Origin: DASRHT01 sp035293765
Lineage (GTDB): Bacteria; Chloroflexota; Ktedonobacteria; Ktedonobacterales; Ktedonobacteraceae
Reading direction: 5' to 3'
Length of the DNA: 64,000 nucleotides
NCBI GenBank assembly: GCA_035293765.1
Contig: DATGMF010000065.1
Location: forward strand, 310,001-374,000
Positions within the stretch are counted from its first letter, which is position 1; each line of letters begins with the position of its first letter. Positions 18,085-26,244 of the stretch are shown piece after piece. The notes below the pieces were generated by a model that worked only from the letters and a program-made list of their open reading frames with translations, searched no databases and was not told where the DNA came from. A program made the position numbers and the translations under genes.

Positions 18085-18272
18085 GATCGCGTTCAGTACC
18101 CAGAGTTGGTTTTGCCCTTTTCTCCCTGGACGGGTAGGGATCGTTACAACTCTTGTGCTTGTTTCGTTCTATCTGTAGAAAGGTACTTTTGTTTGTGCGG
18201 TATCTTTTATGGGTGGGTATTACTACCTGCATTTTTATCAGTTACTTCTAATTGAGAAGGAAGGGATTGGAA

Positions 18273-18485
18273 TTGAAGAACCCGGCTGTTTTTTATGGAG
18301 CAATTATCGTTGCTGTTATCGCGCTTGCTCTGGCGATCTACTATGTAATACCAGGTATTAACCACGTCCTGGTAAGTGGTAACCCGACTGCGATGCATCT
18401 GAAACATGTGGCCTTATTCGGCGTCATCGCCGTTCTTGGCGTTATTGCCGCCCTGGTGACACGTCCAAAAGCCGCTACGAACTAG
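18273..18485 (+). CDS. Small two-span membrane protein
   Basis: A 70-residue protein with two membrane helices (about 6-25 and 42-62) and a basic C-terminal end TRPKAATN. TTG at 18273 is chosen because AAGGGA lies 6 bases upstream; TTG codons at 18252 and 18267 are in frame. Function unknown. It stands alone between uppP and the convergent fmt gene. Confidence 0.55.
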   Translation: MKNPAVFYGAIIVAVIALALAIYYVIPGINHVLVSGNPTAMHLKHVALFGVIAVLGVIAALVTRPKAATN

Positions 18486-18502
18486 GAAATGGTATTGAGA
18501 CC

Positions 18503-18530
18503 AGGCAGGATATCTTCTGGTATCCTGCCT
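18503..18530. terminator. Convergent hairpin between small membrane gene and fmt
   Basis: A perfect 10-bp stem (AGGCAGGATA and complement) with an 8-base loop. Its right arm overlaps the fmt stop codon. There is no clear T tract on either side, so it may act bidirectionally but weakly. Confidence 0.5.
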
Positions 18531-19503
18531 ACTCCAGTACCTGCCCCACTATTTGAGCGTATCCCCGCAAAAATTCGTCTGCGGACATAGCTTTTTTCCC
18601 TTCTAATTGCAATTGTTTCACGGCTAACAACCCTTCGCCTGTAGTAACTACAAGTAGCCTGTGACCTGCTTCTTCTTCTATCCTGACAGTGCCCGGCGTC
18701 GTCGATGCCTCTCCTCCTTGCGGTAATGCCTGTGCCTCCACAATTTTCAAACGCTTGCCCTTCCAGTGGCTGTAGCTGCCAGGCCACGGGGTATAGGCGC
18801 GCACCTGTCGGGCGATAGCCGCAGCAGGCCGGTGCCACTGGATCTCCCCATCTTCTTTACGCAACATATGTGTATGTGATGCCAGGTGATGATCCTGCGC
18901 TGTCGGGGTAATCTGTCCCGCAACCCATAAAGGCAAAGCTTCTAGCAGCGTCTGAGTCCCCAGATGAGCCAGTTTGACCGTGAGGCTACCGGTCGTTTCG
19001 TCTGCTGCTATAGGGATACGACGCGTGAGCAGCACGGGACCCGTGTCGATGCCCGCGTCAAGCAGCATGATGCTAATGCCCGTTTCCAGGTCGCCTTGCA
19101 AGATGGCATTGGCGATGGGGTCAGGGCCGCGATACTTTGGCAAAAGCGAGGCGTGAATATTCAGCGTGCCATAACGGGGTTGGTCCAGCACCGCCTGCGG
19201 CAAAATCTGCCCGAAGGCGGCGACGATATAGAGATCGGCATGATAAGCCGCCAGCGCATCGCTGTTTTCCTGTTTTTTGAAGGAGCCGGGCTGCCAGACC
19301 GGAATGCCATGCGCCAGCGCCACCTGTTTGACCGGAGAAAAAATAATTTCGCGTCCCCGTCCTGCTGGCTTATCTGGTCGCGTAATGACGGTGACTATCT
19401 CGTAGCCCCGCGGCAAAAGATCGCCCGGGGCTGAGCGTTCAATCAGTGCTTCAAGTGCCGGGACCGCGAATTGCGGCGTTCCCATATAGATAATACGTAA
19501 CAA
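18529..19503 (-). CDS. fmt: Methionyl-tRNA formyltransferase
   Basis: Formylates the initiator Met-tRNA. Start is the TTG at 19503: AGGGAG lies 7 bases upstream and the protein then begins LLRIIYMGTPQFAVPALEAL, the normal Fmt N terminus. The catalytic triad is Asn115 and His117 (in NIHASLLP) plus Asp149 (in LLDAGIDTG). The formyl-folate loop reads KYRGPDPI where many homologues have RGAAPI. The C-terminal OB-like domain (about 205-320) is complete. At 324 residues it is normal. It is the only gene of its pathway here; no def is adjacent. Confidence 0.95.
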   Translation of the reverse strand: MLRIIYMGTPQFAVPALEALIERSAPGDLLPRGYEIVTVITRPDKPAGRGREIIFSPVKQVALAHGIPVWQPGSFKKQENSDALAAYHADLYIVAAFGQILPQAVLDQPRYGTLNIHASLLPKYRGPDPIANAILQGDLETGISIMLLDAGIDTGPVLLTRRIPIAADETTGSLTVKLAHLGTQTLLEALPLWVAGQITPTAQDHHLASHTHMLRKEDGEIQWHRPAAAIARQVRAYTPWPGSYSHWKGKRLKIVEAQALPQGGEASTTPGTVRIEEEAGHRLLVVTTGEGLLAVKQLQLEGKKAMSADEFLRGYAQIVGQVLE

Positions 19504-19639
19504 GCTGCATCTCCCTACTTTCTTGATTGTTCTCTGGTATCCCATAGTAGCATATCCAGGCCATCTTATCATCTCCAGCCACCTGTGCTATACTTGCAGG
19601 TATCTTGTGTCACGGAGAGAGACTCCGCTGCATTTCCAC

Positions 19640-19746
19640 TTGACAACCCTGGGTGAGGCATGTATAGTGTCCCTCAAGGGAGGTGGAGAGAGCGTATGGT
19701 GATCTCGACCCGCTTGAGGATACTGAAATGAGGGTACTGAAATTGG
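19640..19746 (+). repeat. Promoter-leader module, copy A
   Basis: TTGACA at 19640-19645, exactly 17 bases, then TATAGT at 19663-19668. A conserved leader follows: CCCTCAAGGGAGG, about 20 variable bases, CTCGACCCGCTTGAGG and TACTGAAATGAGG. The segments CCTCAAG and CTTGAGG can pair. The last 14 bases form a second, tandem TACTGAAAT-type unit. Copy B, at 24478-24575, is in the opposite orientation with the same spacing. Here the module drives the STAND-TPR gene. Confidence 0.65.
19696..19731 (+). CDS. Possible 11-codon leader peptide upstream of the STAND gene
   Basis: Within module copy A an ATG follows GGAGAGAG and opens an 11-codon frame, MVISTRLRILK, which ends 48 bases before the STAND gene. 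The two Arg and two Leu codons lie inside the sequence that pairs as a stem, so attenuation is conceivable. In copy B the same frame encodes STRLRVLK and the stop, but lacks a start codon, which argues against a required peptide. Low confidence. Confidence 0.25.
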   Translation: MVISTRLRILK

Positions 19747-19779
19747 AACGCCCACGATTTTTCACCTGCGGAACCCGCA

Positions 19780-21861
19780 ATGCAACAGGCGTCATCGTTT
19801 GCTTTTGGTATTAGCGCAACCGTTCCTCCACCAACTGACCCGCCGATGATAGTGCAGCGAGCCGATGAGGTAAATACGGTTTTACGCATGCTCAACGATG
19901 CTCAGACGGGCGCTGTCATGCTAATTGGCACCCCCGGCGTTGGCAAATCGACCCTCGCGGCCCTGCTGTATCAGCGTCTCCTGCGCGCGAAGCAGGCGAA
20001 TATGCCAGCGCCCTCTCACCTGGTATGGTTGACCCTCAACGCCTATACCACTGTTCCCGATATGGTTGCTGCCATCCTCAGCGGTATCGGTGTCAAAGAA
20101 TCTGGCTTCTTTCTACTCAAAGCGGAGCAGCAGATTGCCTTGTTGCAGCACACTCTGTGCAGCCCGCAGACAAACGCTCTGGTGATCCTGGATCAGTTTG
20201 AAGCTCTGCTGCATCCTGAAACGGAGCAGGGTGTGGCCGGACGAGAAGCGTTGCCACTTTTTCTCGGGATGCTGCAAACTGATCTCGGCAGCAGCCGGAT
20301 CGTGCTTACAGGCTATATCAATCCATACGACCAGCCGGAGATGGAAGGTGTAGAGATGCGCATGCGTTCGTATCTCGTCTCGCGCATCAGCATTCCAGAA
20401 GGGATTGCCTTGCTTCAGCAGCGAGGGGTGCGAGGTTCGCCCAAAGAATTGTCGCTTATCTGGCAGCGTTGCGGCGGCCACGCCTTTGCCCTTGTGCTTT
20501 TTAGCGCCCTGGTCCATCTCAGCGGCATTGCTTTAAGCTACCTGCTCGACGCGCCCGATTATCAACCCATGTGGGCGGGTGAAGTGACACTGCATATTAT
20601 CGCGGCCCTCTATCAATTTCTTAACCCTGTGCAGTACGCACTCGTGCGGGCTCTCAGCTTTTTCCATGAACCGGTATCGTTACAGGGAATTATTATGACA
20701 ATGACCGGTAATGGTTCATCGGCTGAAATTGAACTGCGCAGACGTTGCGGGCAGGAATTGCAAGTATTGATGGGATTGTCGCTTGTGCAAACAATGACGA
20801 ACGTGTCCGGCGCTATTGGCTACCTGCTGCATCCATTGTTCCGTCTCTACATTTTAGAGCATTACCTGGAGGGGAGAGACCAGCCTTTCCAGGAGCAACT
20901 GGCGGCTCTAGGAGTCAGCAGCTCCGTCAATCCCATGCCCGGCGGACCCGAGTCGTTGCAGATCGCGCTGGCTGCCGGTTACATGCAAGCTGCCGCCTAT
21001 TATATGCACCTGGTACGCACGTCTTGCCCCCCTCGTGGGCAACGCAAGGGGTTGCAGGATATCGAGCCAATTATCTCTGCCGTACGCTATCTGTGCCTGG
21101 GCTGGCGCTGGCAGCGCGCCTGTGATCTGCTCTTTGACGAGGGGCTGCATGAATGTATGGTGCAGTGGGAAGCGTGGCATGCGCTGATTGGCCTCTATAC
21201 GGCTCTGTTGTTGCCCCAGGGCGTGCTGAAGCAGAGCGATGAGGGACTGGTACGCAGCCTTGCCGGAGTGCTCTATGGCCGCATAGGCGAGTATCAACAG
21301 GCTCATGCATTGTTAGAACAGGCTCTGGCGATTCAACATCAGATCGGTGATCTGCCAGGGGAAATTACTACGCTGATCAATCAGGGCGAGCTATTACGTC
21401 TTCAAGGGGAGCGCAAGCAGGCGCAGGCTAATTTTGAACGAGCGTTATCGCTGAACCAGCAACGGCAGGATGCTCCAATTCATATGATGATATTGCATAA
21501 TCTCGGGCTGATCTTTCATGAAGAAAGGAACTATGCCCAGGCCCTGAGCTACTATGAAGCTGCGTTGCATGTTATCCATGCCCACAATTTGCGCGACGAG
21601 CTCTATACGGGCCAGATTCTGACCAATCTTGGCATGGTATTATATGAGCAAGGCATATACAAAGAGGCGCTGGCCGTCTTGCTGGCCGCTTTACGACTCA
21701 GGCAGACACAAAACGATCCAACGGCGATAGCGTTGGAGCACTTTCTAAATACGCTGGAACAAAAAATGGGAACTACTGCCTATGCTCAGTTGCGCCACGA
21801 TGCGATAGAGGTGCAGCAACAGGTACTCTCTCGCTTTATGCTAGCCGATATGCGACAATAG
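19780..21861 (+). CDS. STAND-type ATPase with C-terminal TPR repeats
   Basis: A 693-residue signal-transduction NTPase. Walker A is GTPGVGKST (50-58), and Walker B is ALVILDQFEALL (near 132-143). A helical arm region follows (about 230-360). The C-terminal part, about 480-670, has at least four TPR units (for example GEYQQAHALLEQALAI, ERKQAQANFERALSL, RNYAQALSYYEAAL, GIYKEALAVLLAALRL). Such proteins oligomerise on ligand binding and act as switches or regulators. No effector domain (HTH, TIR, nuclease) is attached, so output is unknown. The ATG has no good ribosome binding site; translation may depend on the leader described upstream. Confidence 0.8.
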   Translation: MQQASSFAFGISATVPPPTDPPMIVQRADEVNTVLRMLNDAQTGAVMLIGTPGVGKSTLAALLYQRLLRAKQANMPAPSHLVWLTLNAYTTVPDMVAAILSGIGVKESGFFLLKAEQQIALLQHTLCSPQTNALVILDQFEALLHPETEQGVAGREALPLFLGMLQTDLGSSRIVLTGYINPYDQPEMEGVEMRMRSYLVSRISIPEGIALLQQRGVRGSPKELSLIWQRCGGHAFALVLFSALVHLSGIALSYLLDAPDYQPMWAGEVTLHIIAALYQFLNPVQYALVRALSFFHEPVSLQGIIMTMTGNGSSAEIELRRRCGQELQVLMGLSLVQTMTNVSGAIGYLLHPLFRLYILEHYLEGRDQPFQEQLAALGVSSSVNPMPGGPESLQIALAAGYMQAAAYYMHLVRTSCPPRGQRKGLQDIEPIISAVRYLCLGWRWQRACDLLFDEGLHECMVQWEAWHALIGLYTALLLPQGVLKQSDEGLVRSLAGVLYGRIGEYQQAHALLEQALAIQHQIGDLPGEITTLINQGELLRLQGERKQAQANFERALSLNQQRQDAPIHMMILHNLGLIFHEERNYAQALSYYEAALHVIHAHNLRDELYTGQILTNLGMVLYEQGIYKEALAVLLAALRLRQTQNDPTAIALEHFLNTLEQKMGTTAYAQLRHDAIEVQQQVLSRFMLADMRQ

Positions 21862-21875
21862 GTACCGAGATATTC

Positions 21876-21935
21876 CTTGCCGAGCGACTGAGCGATAGCT
21901 AGATGCGAAGCAGCGTTGTTGCTCGGAATAGCAAG
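21876..21935 (-). repeat. Palindromic loop element, copy 4
   Basis: Stem CCGAGCGAC at 21880-21888 pairs with GTTGCTCGG at 21918-21926 (one wobble), and outer CTTGC pairs with GCAAG. The 29-base loop, read on the minus strand, begins AACGCTGCT and ends CTAGCTATCGCTCA, matching the other three copies. It lies between the STAND gene and the next start codon. Confidence 0.65.
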
Positions 21936-21999
21936 ATGGGGTGCAAAAACGTTTCCAATGGTGCATGTTGTTATTTCCCACAATGAAAGAGGGTTTTGT

Positions 22000-23658
22000 A
22001 TGTCTACCTCCACTTCTAGCTCACAAAAGTCACAGGCAGAAGCTGGGACAGTGGTTTCGACCGCTGGCAGAACGGTCCAGGGCTGGTTGCTCATTCTGTT
22101 AGTATTTGTTGCGGGCGCAACCTCGCTCGCGGTTGAACTGTCTGCTTCGCGCCTGCTCGCCCCTTATTTTGGCACATCATTATTTGTCTGGGCGAACCTG
22201 ATCGGCCTGATCCTGCTGTATCTTACCATTGGTTACTATGTGGGGGGACGGATGGCTGATCGCTATCCGCGTCCGGCAGTACTATACTGGCTCACCATCA
22301 TCGCGGCGCTGATAATAGGCGCGATTCCCTTTATCTCGCGGCCCATTCTTACCTGGTCGCTGACGGCGTTTGCCACCTATTCAGTGAGCGTATTTTACGG
22401 CTCCCTGGTCTCCGTGCTGCTGCTTTTCGCCATTCCGATGATTCTGCTCGGCTGTGTCTCGCCCTTCGCGATCCGTTTGCGGATCGAGCAGGTGGGCAGG
22501 TCGGGGCATACTGCCGGGTTGCTCTATGCGATCTCCACTGCGGGCAGCATTCTCGGAACGTTTTTGCCGGTGCTGGTGTTCATCCCTAACATTGGCACGT
22601 ATCGCACTTTTCTTGTCTTTGCGGCCTCATTGATGATCGTTTCAGTGATTGGTCTGGCGGCAGCGCGCGGCGGTAGCTCTCAGCCTCCTAAGGTGAACGT
22701 GAGTAATACCCTGCTCACTATCATCCTGCTCGTGATCCTCACCTCGGGTCTGGCTAACCTGGAAGCGCAGGTACAGATCAAACGTCCCAGCGGAACCGGC
22801 AACGGCGGCGTGATGCTCAAGGAGGAGGAATCGGTCTATAACTATATTCAGGTGGTCCAGGTGGGGGAGGAGACGCAGTTGATCCTCAATGAAGGGCTGG
22901 GCATTCACTCGATCTATAATCCCAGGCATGTGCTGACTCAGGGTCCCTGGGATTATTTTATGATTGCCCCCTATTTTAACAATCCTCCCTTTACCTCCTC
23001 GCAGGTAGGCCGGGTGTGTATTATTGGTCTGGGAGCGGGGACGACGGTCAGGGAGTTCAGCACCGCTTATGGGCCGATCCCGATTGATGGGGTTGAGATC
23101 GATAATGATATTGTCAACCTGGGACGACAGTATTTTCATATGCAAGAGCCTAATTTGAATGTGATTGTGCAGGATGGGCGCTATTTTTTACAGACGACGC
23201 CGCGCAAATACGATGTGATCGGCATCGATGCCTACCAGCAGCCCTATATCCCGTTTCAGCTCACCACCACCGAGTTTTTTCATATCGTGCGCTCTCACCT
23301 GACTCCCACCGGGGTGGCCGTGATCAATGTCGGACGTACCAACCGGGATTTTCGCCTGGTCACTGCGCTGGCGCAAACGATGCGAGCGGTTTTTCCGAAC
23401 GTCTATATCATCGATAGCCTGCGTTTCTCCAATAGCCTGGTAATCGGAACCAACGCTGCAACCTCGCTTAGCAATTTTAGCGTCAACGCCGGTCAACTGA
23501 CCAATCCATTGTTACAAAGCGTCGCCACCGATAGCATTGAGAGCGGTCATATTCGTGAAGAGCAGCATGCGAACGCCTATTTTACCGATGACCGCGCCCC
23601 CGTGGAGCAACTGATCGATGCCATCATCTTTGGCGAGGTGCAGAATGGCAGAAAATAA
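22000..23658 (+). CDS. Membrane protein fused to a spermidine-synthase-like domain
   Basis: A 552-residue fusion. The first half has seven or eight membrane helices (about 25-240), starting GWLLILLVFVAGATSLAVELSASR. The second half is a Rossmann-type aminopropyltransferase-like domain: VCIIGLGAGTTVREF at about 338-352, DGVEIDNDIV near 360-370 and IGIDAYQQPYIPFQLTTTEFF near 405-425. Bacterial proteins of this layout are annotated as fused MFS/spermidine synthase; the actual product is usually unproved. No speD or other polyamine gene is near. The start at 22000 follows AGAGGG by 6 bases; an ATG at 21916 in frame is disfavoured because it would overlap the palindromic element. Confidence 0.8.
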   Translation: MSTSTSSSQKSQAEAGTVVSTAGRTVQGWLLILLVFVAGATSLAVELSASRLLAPYFGTSLFVWANLIGLILLYLTIGYYVGGRMADRYPRPAVLYWLTIIAALIIGAIPFISRPILTWSLTAFATYSVSVFYGSLVSVLLLFAIPMILLGCVSPFAIRLRIEQVGRSGHTAGLLYAISTAGSILGTFLPVLVFIPNIGTYRTFLVFAASLMIVSVIGLAAARGGSSQPPKVNVSNTLLTIILLVILTSGLANLEAQVQIKRPSGTGNGGVMLKEEESVYNYIQVVQVGEETQLILNEGLGIHSIYNPRHVLTQGPWDYFMIAPYFNNPPFTSSQVGRVCIIGLGAGTTVREFSTAYGPIPIDGVEIDNDIVNLGRQYFHMQEPNLNVIVQDGRYFLQTTPRKYDVIGIDAYQQPYIPFQLTTTEFFHIVRSHLTPTGVAVINVGRTNRDFRLVTALAQTMRAVFPNVYIIDSLRFSNSLVIGTNAATSLSNFSVNAGQLTNPLLQSVATDSIESGHIREEQHANAYFTDDRAPVEQLIDAIIFGEVQNGRK

Positions 23659-23671
23659 GGATATCAATACG

Positions 23672-23699
23672 GGGAGGAGTTAATCACGTTGCTCCTCCC
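23672..23699. terminator. Convergent hairpin
   Basis: GGGAGGAG at 23672-23679 pairs with CTCCTCCC at 23692-23699. It sits between the stops of two converging genes and could end both transcripts. No T tract. Confidence 0.5.
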
Positions 23700-24151
23700 T
23701 ACCTACAGCCAGCCTGCGATTCGAGCAATTGTTTGAGGCGTTGTTGCGCCGCTGTCATGCTATCAAGCACAGAGGCGAGGGCCTGTGCATCGGTGACGGT
23801 AACTTCGGGGGGGATCTCAAAATCCTGAATCCAGGTCATCTTGACGCCTTTTTCGACAGGTTTATAGTGCCAGGCTAGATGAATGCTACGAAATGGTGAG
23901 GTGGGGATGGCGCGCTGTATGATGGCGATGCGCGCTTTATAATCTAGAACGCACCACGATTGCCACGTTTTGCCCGTTGTATCGGTTAGCTCAAAATCCA
24001 GACGAGCAAACCAGCCAGAATGGTGCTTTGTCAACACACGCGCATCGCGATACTCCTTAAATAATTCGGGCCAGCGTTCAATGTCGTTGGTAATGGCGAA
24101 AACCTGGTCAGGATCGTTGTGAATAACAATGGACTGTTCTGCTCTAGGCAC
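23699..24151 (-). CDS. SRPBCC (START/polyketide-cyclase-like) protein
   Basis: A 150-residue single SRPBCC domain. It opens with EQSIVIHNDPDQVFAITNDIERWPELFKEY, the usual first strand and helix of the fold, and ends with a long C-terminal helix that closes the cavity (TDAQALASVLDSMTAAQQRLKQLLES). Such proteins bind hydrophobic ligands; some are aromatases/cyclases of polyketide pathways, others are CoQ-binding. No polyketide genes are near. Start is GTG with GGAGAGGAG 8 bases upstream. Two promoters and promoter-leader copy B lie upstream. Confidence 0.85.
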   Translation of the reverse strand: MPRAEQSIVIHNDPDQVFAITNDIERWPELFKEYRDARVLTKHHSGWFARLDFELTDTTGKTWQSWCVLDYKARIAIIQRAIPTSPFRSIHLAWHYKPVEKGVKMTWIQDFEIPPEVTVTDAQALASVLDSMTAAQQRLKQLLESQAGCR

Positions 24152-24338
24152 AAATATTGCTCCTCTCCTGGATCATTGCTACCAAAGCAATATTCCTTCT
24201 GTTGGTACTATTTTGTGATGTAGAAAGGGCTATAACGGTATATCTTTACCAAAATTTGGCATATGGAAATTTATCGATTTAGCTGTAAATCTAACCTGAC
24301 GAGCTTAAGGATGCATACTGTGGGTGAGGGTACTCCAT

Positions 24339-24367
24339 AGTATAGCATACGACCAAACAGGTGATAA
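24339..24367 (-). promoter_or_regulatory. SRPBCC gene promoter
   Basis: On the minus strand TTATCA and TATACT are 17 bases apart, about 190 bases before the GTG start. A second pair (TTGACA/TATCTT, 18 bases) is at 24376-24405. Confidence 0.5.
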
Positions 24368-24477
24368 GCGCGAATAAGATAGCATAGTCTGCAATGAGGT
24401 GTCAAGTTGCTGGTATGTCTGGGTGGAAAGGAGGTGGCTGTCACAAACTCAAGCTGGTCGGTGTCTTATTAATGTTT

Positions 24478-24575
24478 CAATCTCCTCATTTCAGTACCCT
24501 CAAGCGGGTCGAGGAACTGTGAACTTCAGCCGCCTCCCTTGAGGGCAGTATAGGTGTTAAACCCGAAGATGTCAA
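24478..24575 (-). repeat. Promoter-leader module, copy B
   Basis: Minus-strand counterpart of the module at 19640-19746: TTGACA (24575-24570), 17 bases, TATACT (24552-24547), then CCTCAAGGGAGG, 19 variable bases, CTCGACCCGCTTGAGG and TACTGAAATGAGG. The pairable CCTCAAG/CTTGAGG and the spacing are kept while the variable middle differs. It points at the SRPBCC gene, about 330 bases away. Confidence 0.65.
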
Positions 24576-24604
24576 GGAGAAATGCATTTAAGGGAATAAA
24601 GGAC

Positions 24605-25100
24605 ATGTCGTCAGACTTGAAAAACGCGTCAATTGGCATAACAACTGATGCGGGGACATTTGAAGCGATTTTCATGCGCTATTATCCGCTGGTCTATCAA
24701 CTGGCTTATCGCTGCACGGGTCAGCAGGACGAGGCGGATGATATTGCGCAAGAGGTGTTTCTGCGTTCTGGTGGAGATCCCGGCTCCCACCATCGATAGT
24801 ACGGGCAAAGCGTCGATCAACGACCTGCGCGACTTTATGCTCTCATTGCCCCATTTGCCTGTGCCCATTCGAGAGTTGCTGTCGCATGTTGATGTGCAAA
24901 GCGGAACGGTACCGGTGCCTATGCCTCCGCAGGCCGATTCGCAGCATGTGACGGTCCGGGGAGCGCAGGGAGTCCTGATGAGCGATCAATCTTTGGGCGA
25001 GAGCATCCTGCGGTGGCAAACTCACAATATGGTGTACGTCATCACAGCCCATGATAGTAATCGTGCGCAGCTGCTCGCTGCTGCCAATTCGTTGGGCTAA
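24605..25100 (+). pseudogene. Relic of an ECF sigma / anti-sigma gene pair
   Basis: The first about 55 codons encode an ECF sigma region 2 (FEAIFMRYYPLVYQLAYRCTGQQDEADDIAQEVFLR) and then the frame ends at 24799. A different frame, from about 24770 to 25100, encodes a tail with VRGAQGVLMSDQSLGESILRWQTHNMVYVITAHD and AQLLAAANSLG, the pattern of a DUF4367-type anti-sigma C terminus. Sigma region 4 and the anti-sigma N-terminal and membrane parts are absent. The simplest reading is one internal deletion that joined the start of a sigma gene to the end of its neighbour. The product is not expected to work. Confidence 0.65.
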
Positions 25101-25132
25101 CATGCCTGGCTGATCGCGGACATGCAGTCAAG

Positions 25133-25173
25133 GGTCGCAGCACACAAGCAACTGGTGTTTGTGTGCTGCGACC
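25133..25173 (+). terminator. Long hairpin after the sigma/anti-sigma relic
   Basis: A perfect 15-bp stem (GGTCGCAGCACACAA and complement) with an 11-base loop, between the relic and the ABC operon. No T tract follows, but the stem is very stable. Confidence 0.55.
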
Positions 25174-25278
25174 TGCGCACAGCAACCCTGGTCAGTGCGT
25201 AACGTAATAGGTATGCTACATAAAGGGAGACAACAGCCCTTAATAAAATATTATGAATTCAATGAGGTGTATGCTTAC

Positions 25279-26244
25279 ATGGTAATGACCGATGCAAATG
25301 TTAATGCGACAGGCTCGCGTAGTAGTGAGGTGGTGTTGAGTACCCAACATCTCTCTAAACGCTATGGCAAGCGGCTCGTTGTCGATGATCTTAACCTGGC
25401 AGTTCATCGCGGCGAGATTTTTGGTTTTCTTGGCCCCAATGGGGCTGGCAAAACGACGACGATCCGTATGGCGCTTGGCCTGATCACTCCTACCTCTGGT
25501 AACGTTGCTATCCTGGGGCGGGATGTCCGGCTCCACAGTGCGCATATTTTACCACGCGTGGGGGCGCTCATTGAGACGCCTGCGCTCTACCTCTATATGT
25601 CCGGGCGCGATAACCTGCGTGCCGTTGGCTCAGTGCTCGGCTCCGTGCCGGAGAAGCGCATTGATGCCGTGCTCGAACTGGTCGGGCTGCAAAAGCGCCA
25701 GAAGGACCGCGTGCGCACCTATTCTCTGGGTATGAAGCAGCGTCTGGGCGTCGCCATTGCCCTCTTGCAAGATCCCGATCTGCTGATCCTGGACGAGCCT
25801 GCGAATGGCCTGGACCCGGCGGGCATTGTTGAGATGCGCGATCTGATGCACCGTCTGGTCAAAGAGGGCAAGACGGTCTTTATTTCCAGCCATCTCCTGA
25901 CTGAGGTGCAGCAAATTTGTACCCGCGTCGCGATTATTAATCTGGGCAAGCTCGTGACCGTCTCGACGATTGAAGAGCTAACCCGGGGTCAAAATGAGTA
26001 TGCTGTGAAGGTGGAGCGGGCGCAGGAGGCGTTAGCTCTGCTAAAATCGCAGCCCTGGGGCAAGGATGCGCGTTTTAATGATCATGGCCTGCTGATTACG
26101 CCCGCGCCCGATGGCAGGGGACGCGATCTCAATCTTTTCCTGGTGAATGCTGGCTTTGTACCCGATAGTCTCGGCCTGGCGACCCAGGATCTGGAGCAGG
26201 TCTTCCTGCGTCTGACGAACAGTGGTCAAGGAGGTGTGCAGTGA
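25279..26244 (+). CDS. ABC transporter ATP-binding protein
   Basis: A 321-residue ATPase of the CcmA/DrrA type that powers an ABC-2 exporter. Walker A GPNGAGKTT lies near 52-60, the signature is SLGMKQRLG near 149-157, Walker B is LLILDEPANGLDP near 167-179 and the switch His is in SSHLL. After the ATPase core a C-terminal extension of about 90 residues is typical of drug, lipid or bacteriocin exporters of this group. The start at 25279 has GAGGTG 9 bases upstream. The stop overlaps the permease start, so they form one unit. Confidence 0.9.
   Translation: MVMTDANVNATGSRSSEVVLSTQHLSKRYGKRLVVDDLNLAVHRGEIFGFLGPNGAGKTTTIRMALGLITPTSGNVAILGRDVRLHSAHILPRVGALIETPALYLYMSGRDNLRAVGSVLGSVPEKRIDAVLELVGLQKRQKDRVRTYSLGMKQRLGVAIALLQDPDLLILDEPANGLDPAGIVEMRDLMHRLVKEGKTVFISSHLLTEVQQICTRVAIINLGKLVTVSTIEELTRGQNEYAVKVERAQEALALLKSQPWGKDARFNDHGLLITPAPDGRGRDLNLFLVNAGFVPDSLGLATQDLEQVFLRLTNSGQGGVQ

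Larger units (their letters stand above)
24152..24604. other. Regulatory intergenic region with stacked promoters
   Basis: No gene is seen. On the minus strand, toward the SRPBCC gene, there are three promoter-like pairs: TTGACA-N17-TATACT (24575-24547, module copy B), TTGACA-N18-TATCTT (24405-24376) and TTATCA-N17-TATACT (24367-24339). The plus strand leads into the sigma-factor relic. Confidence 0.55.

Noticed and set aside
24470..24500. GATTGAAAC on the minus strand, like the end of a CRISPR repeat
   Set aside because: Only one such end occurs, with no regularly spaced repeats and no cas genes. It is part of the promoter-leader module.
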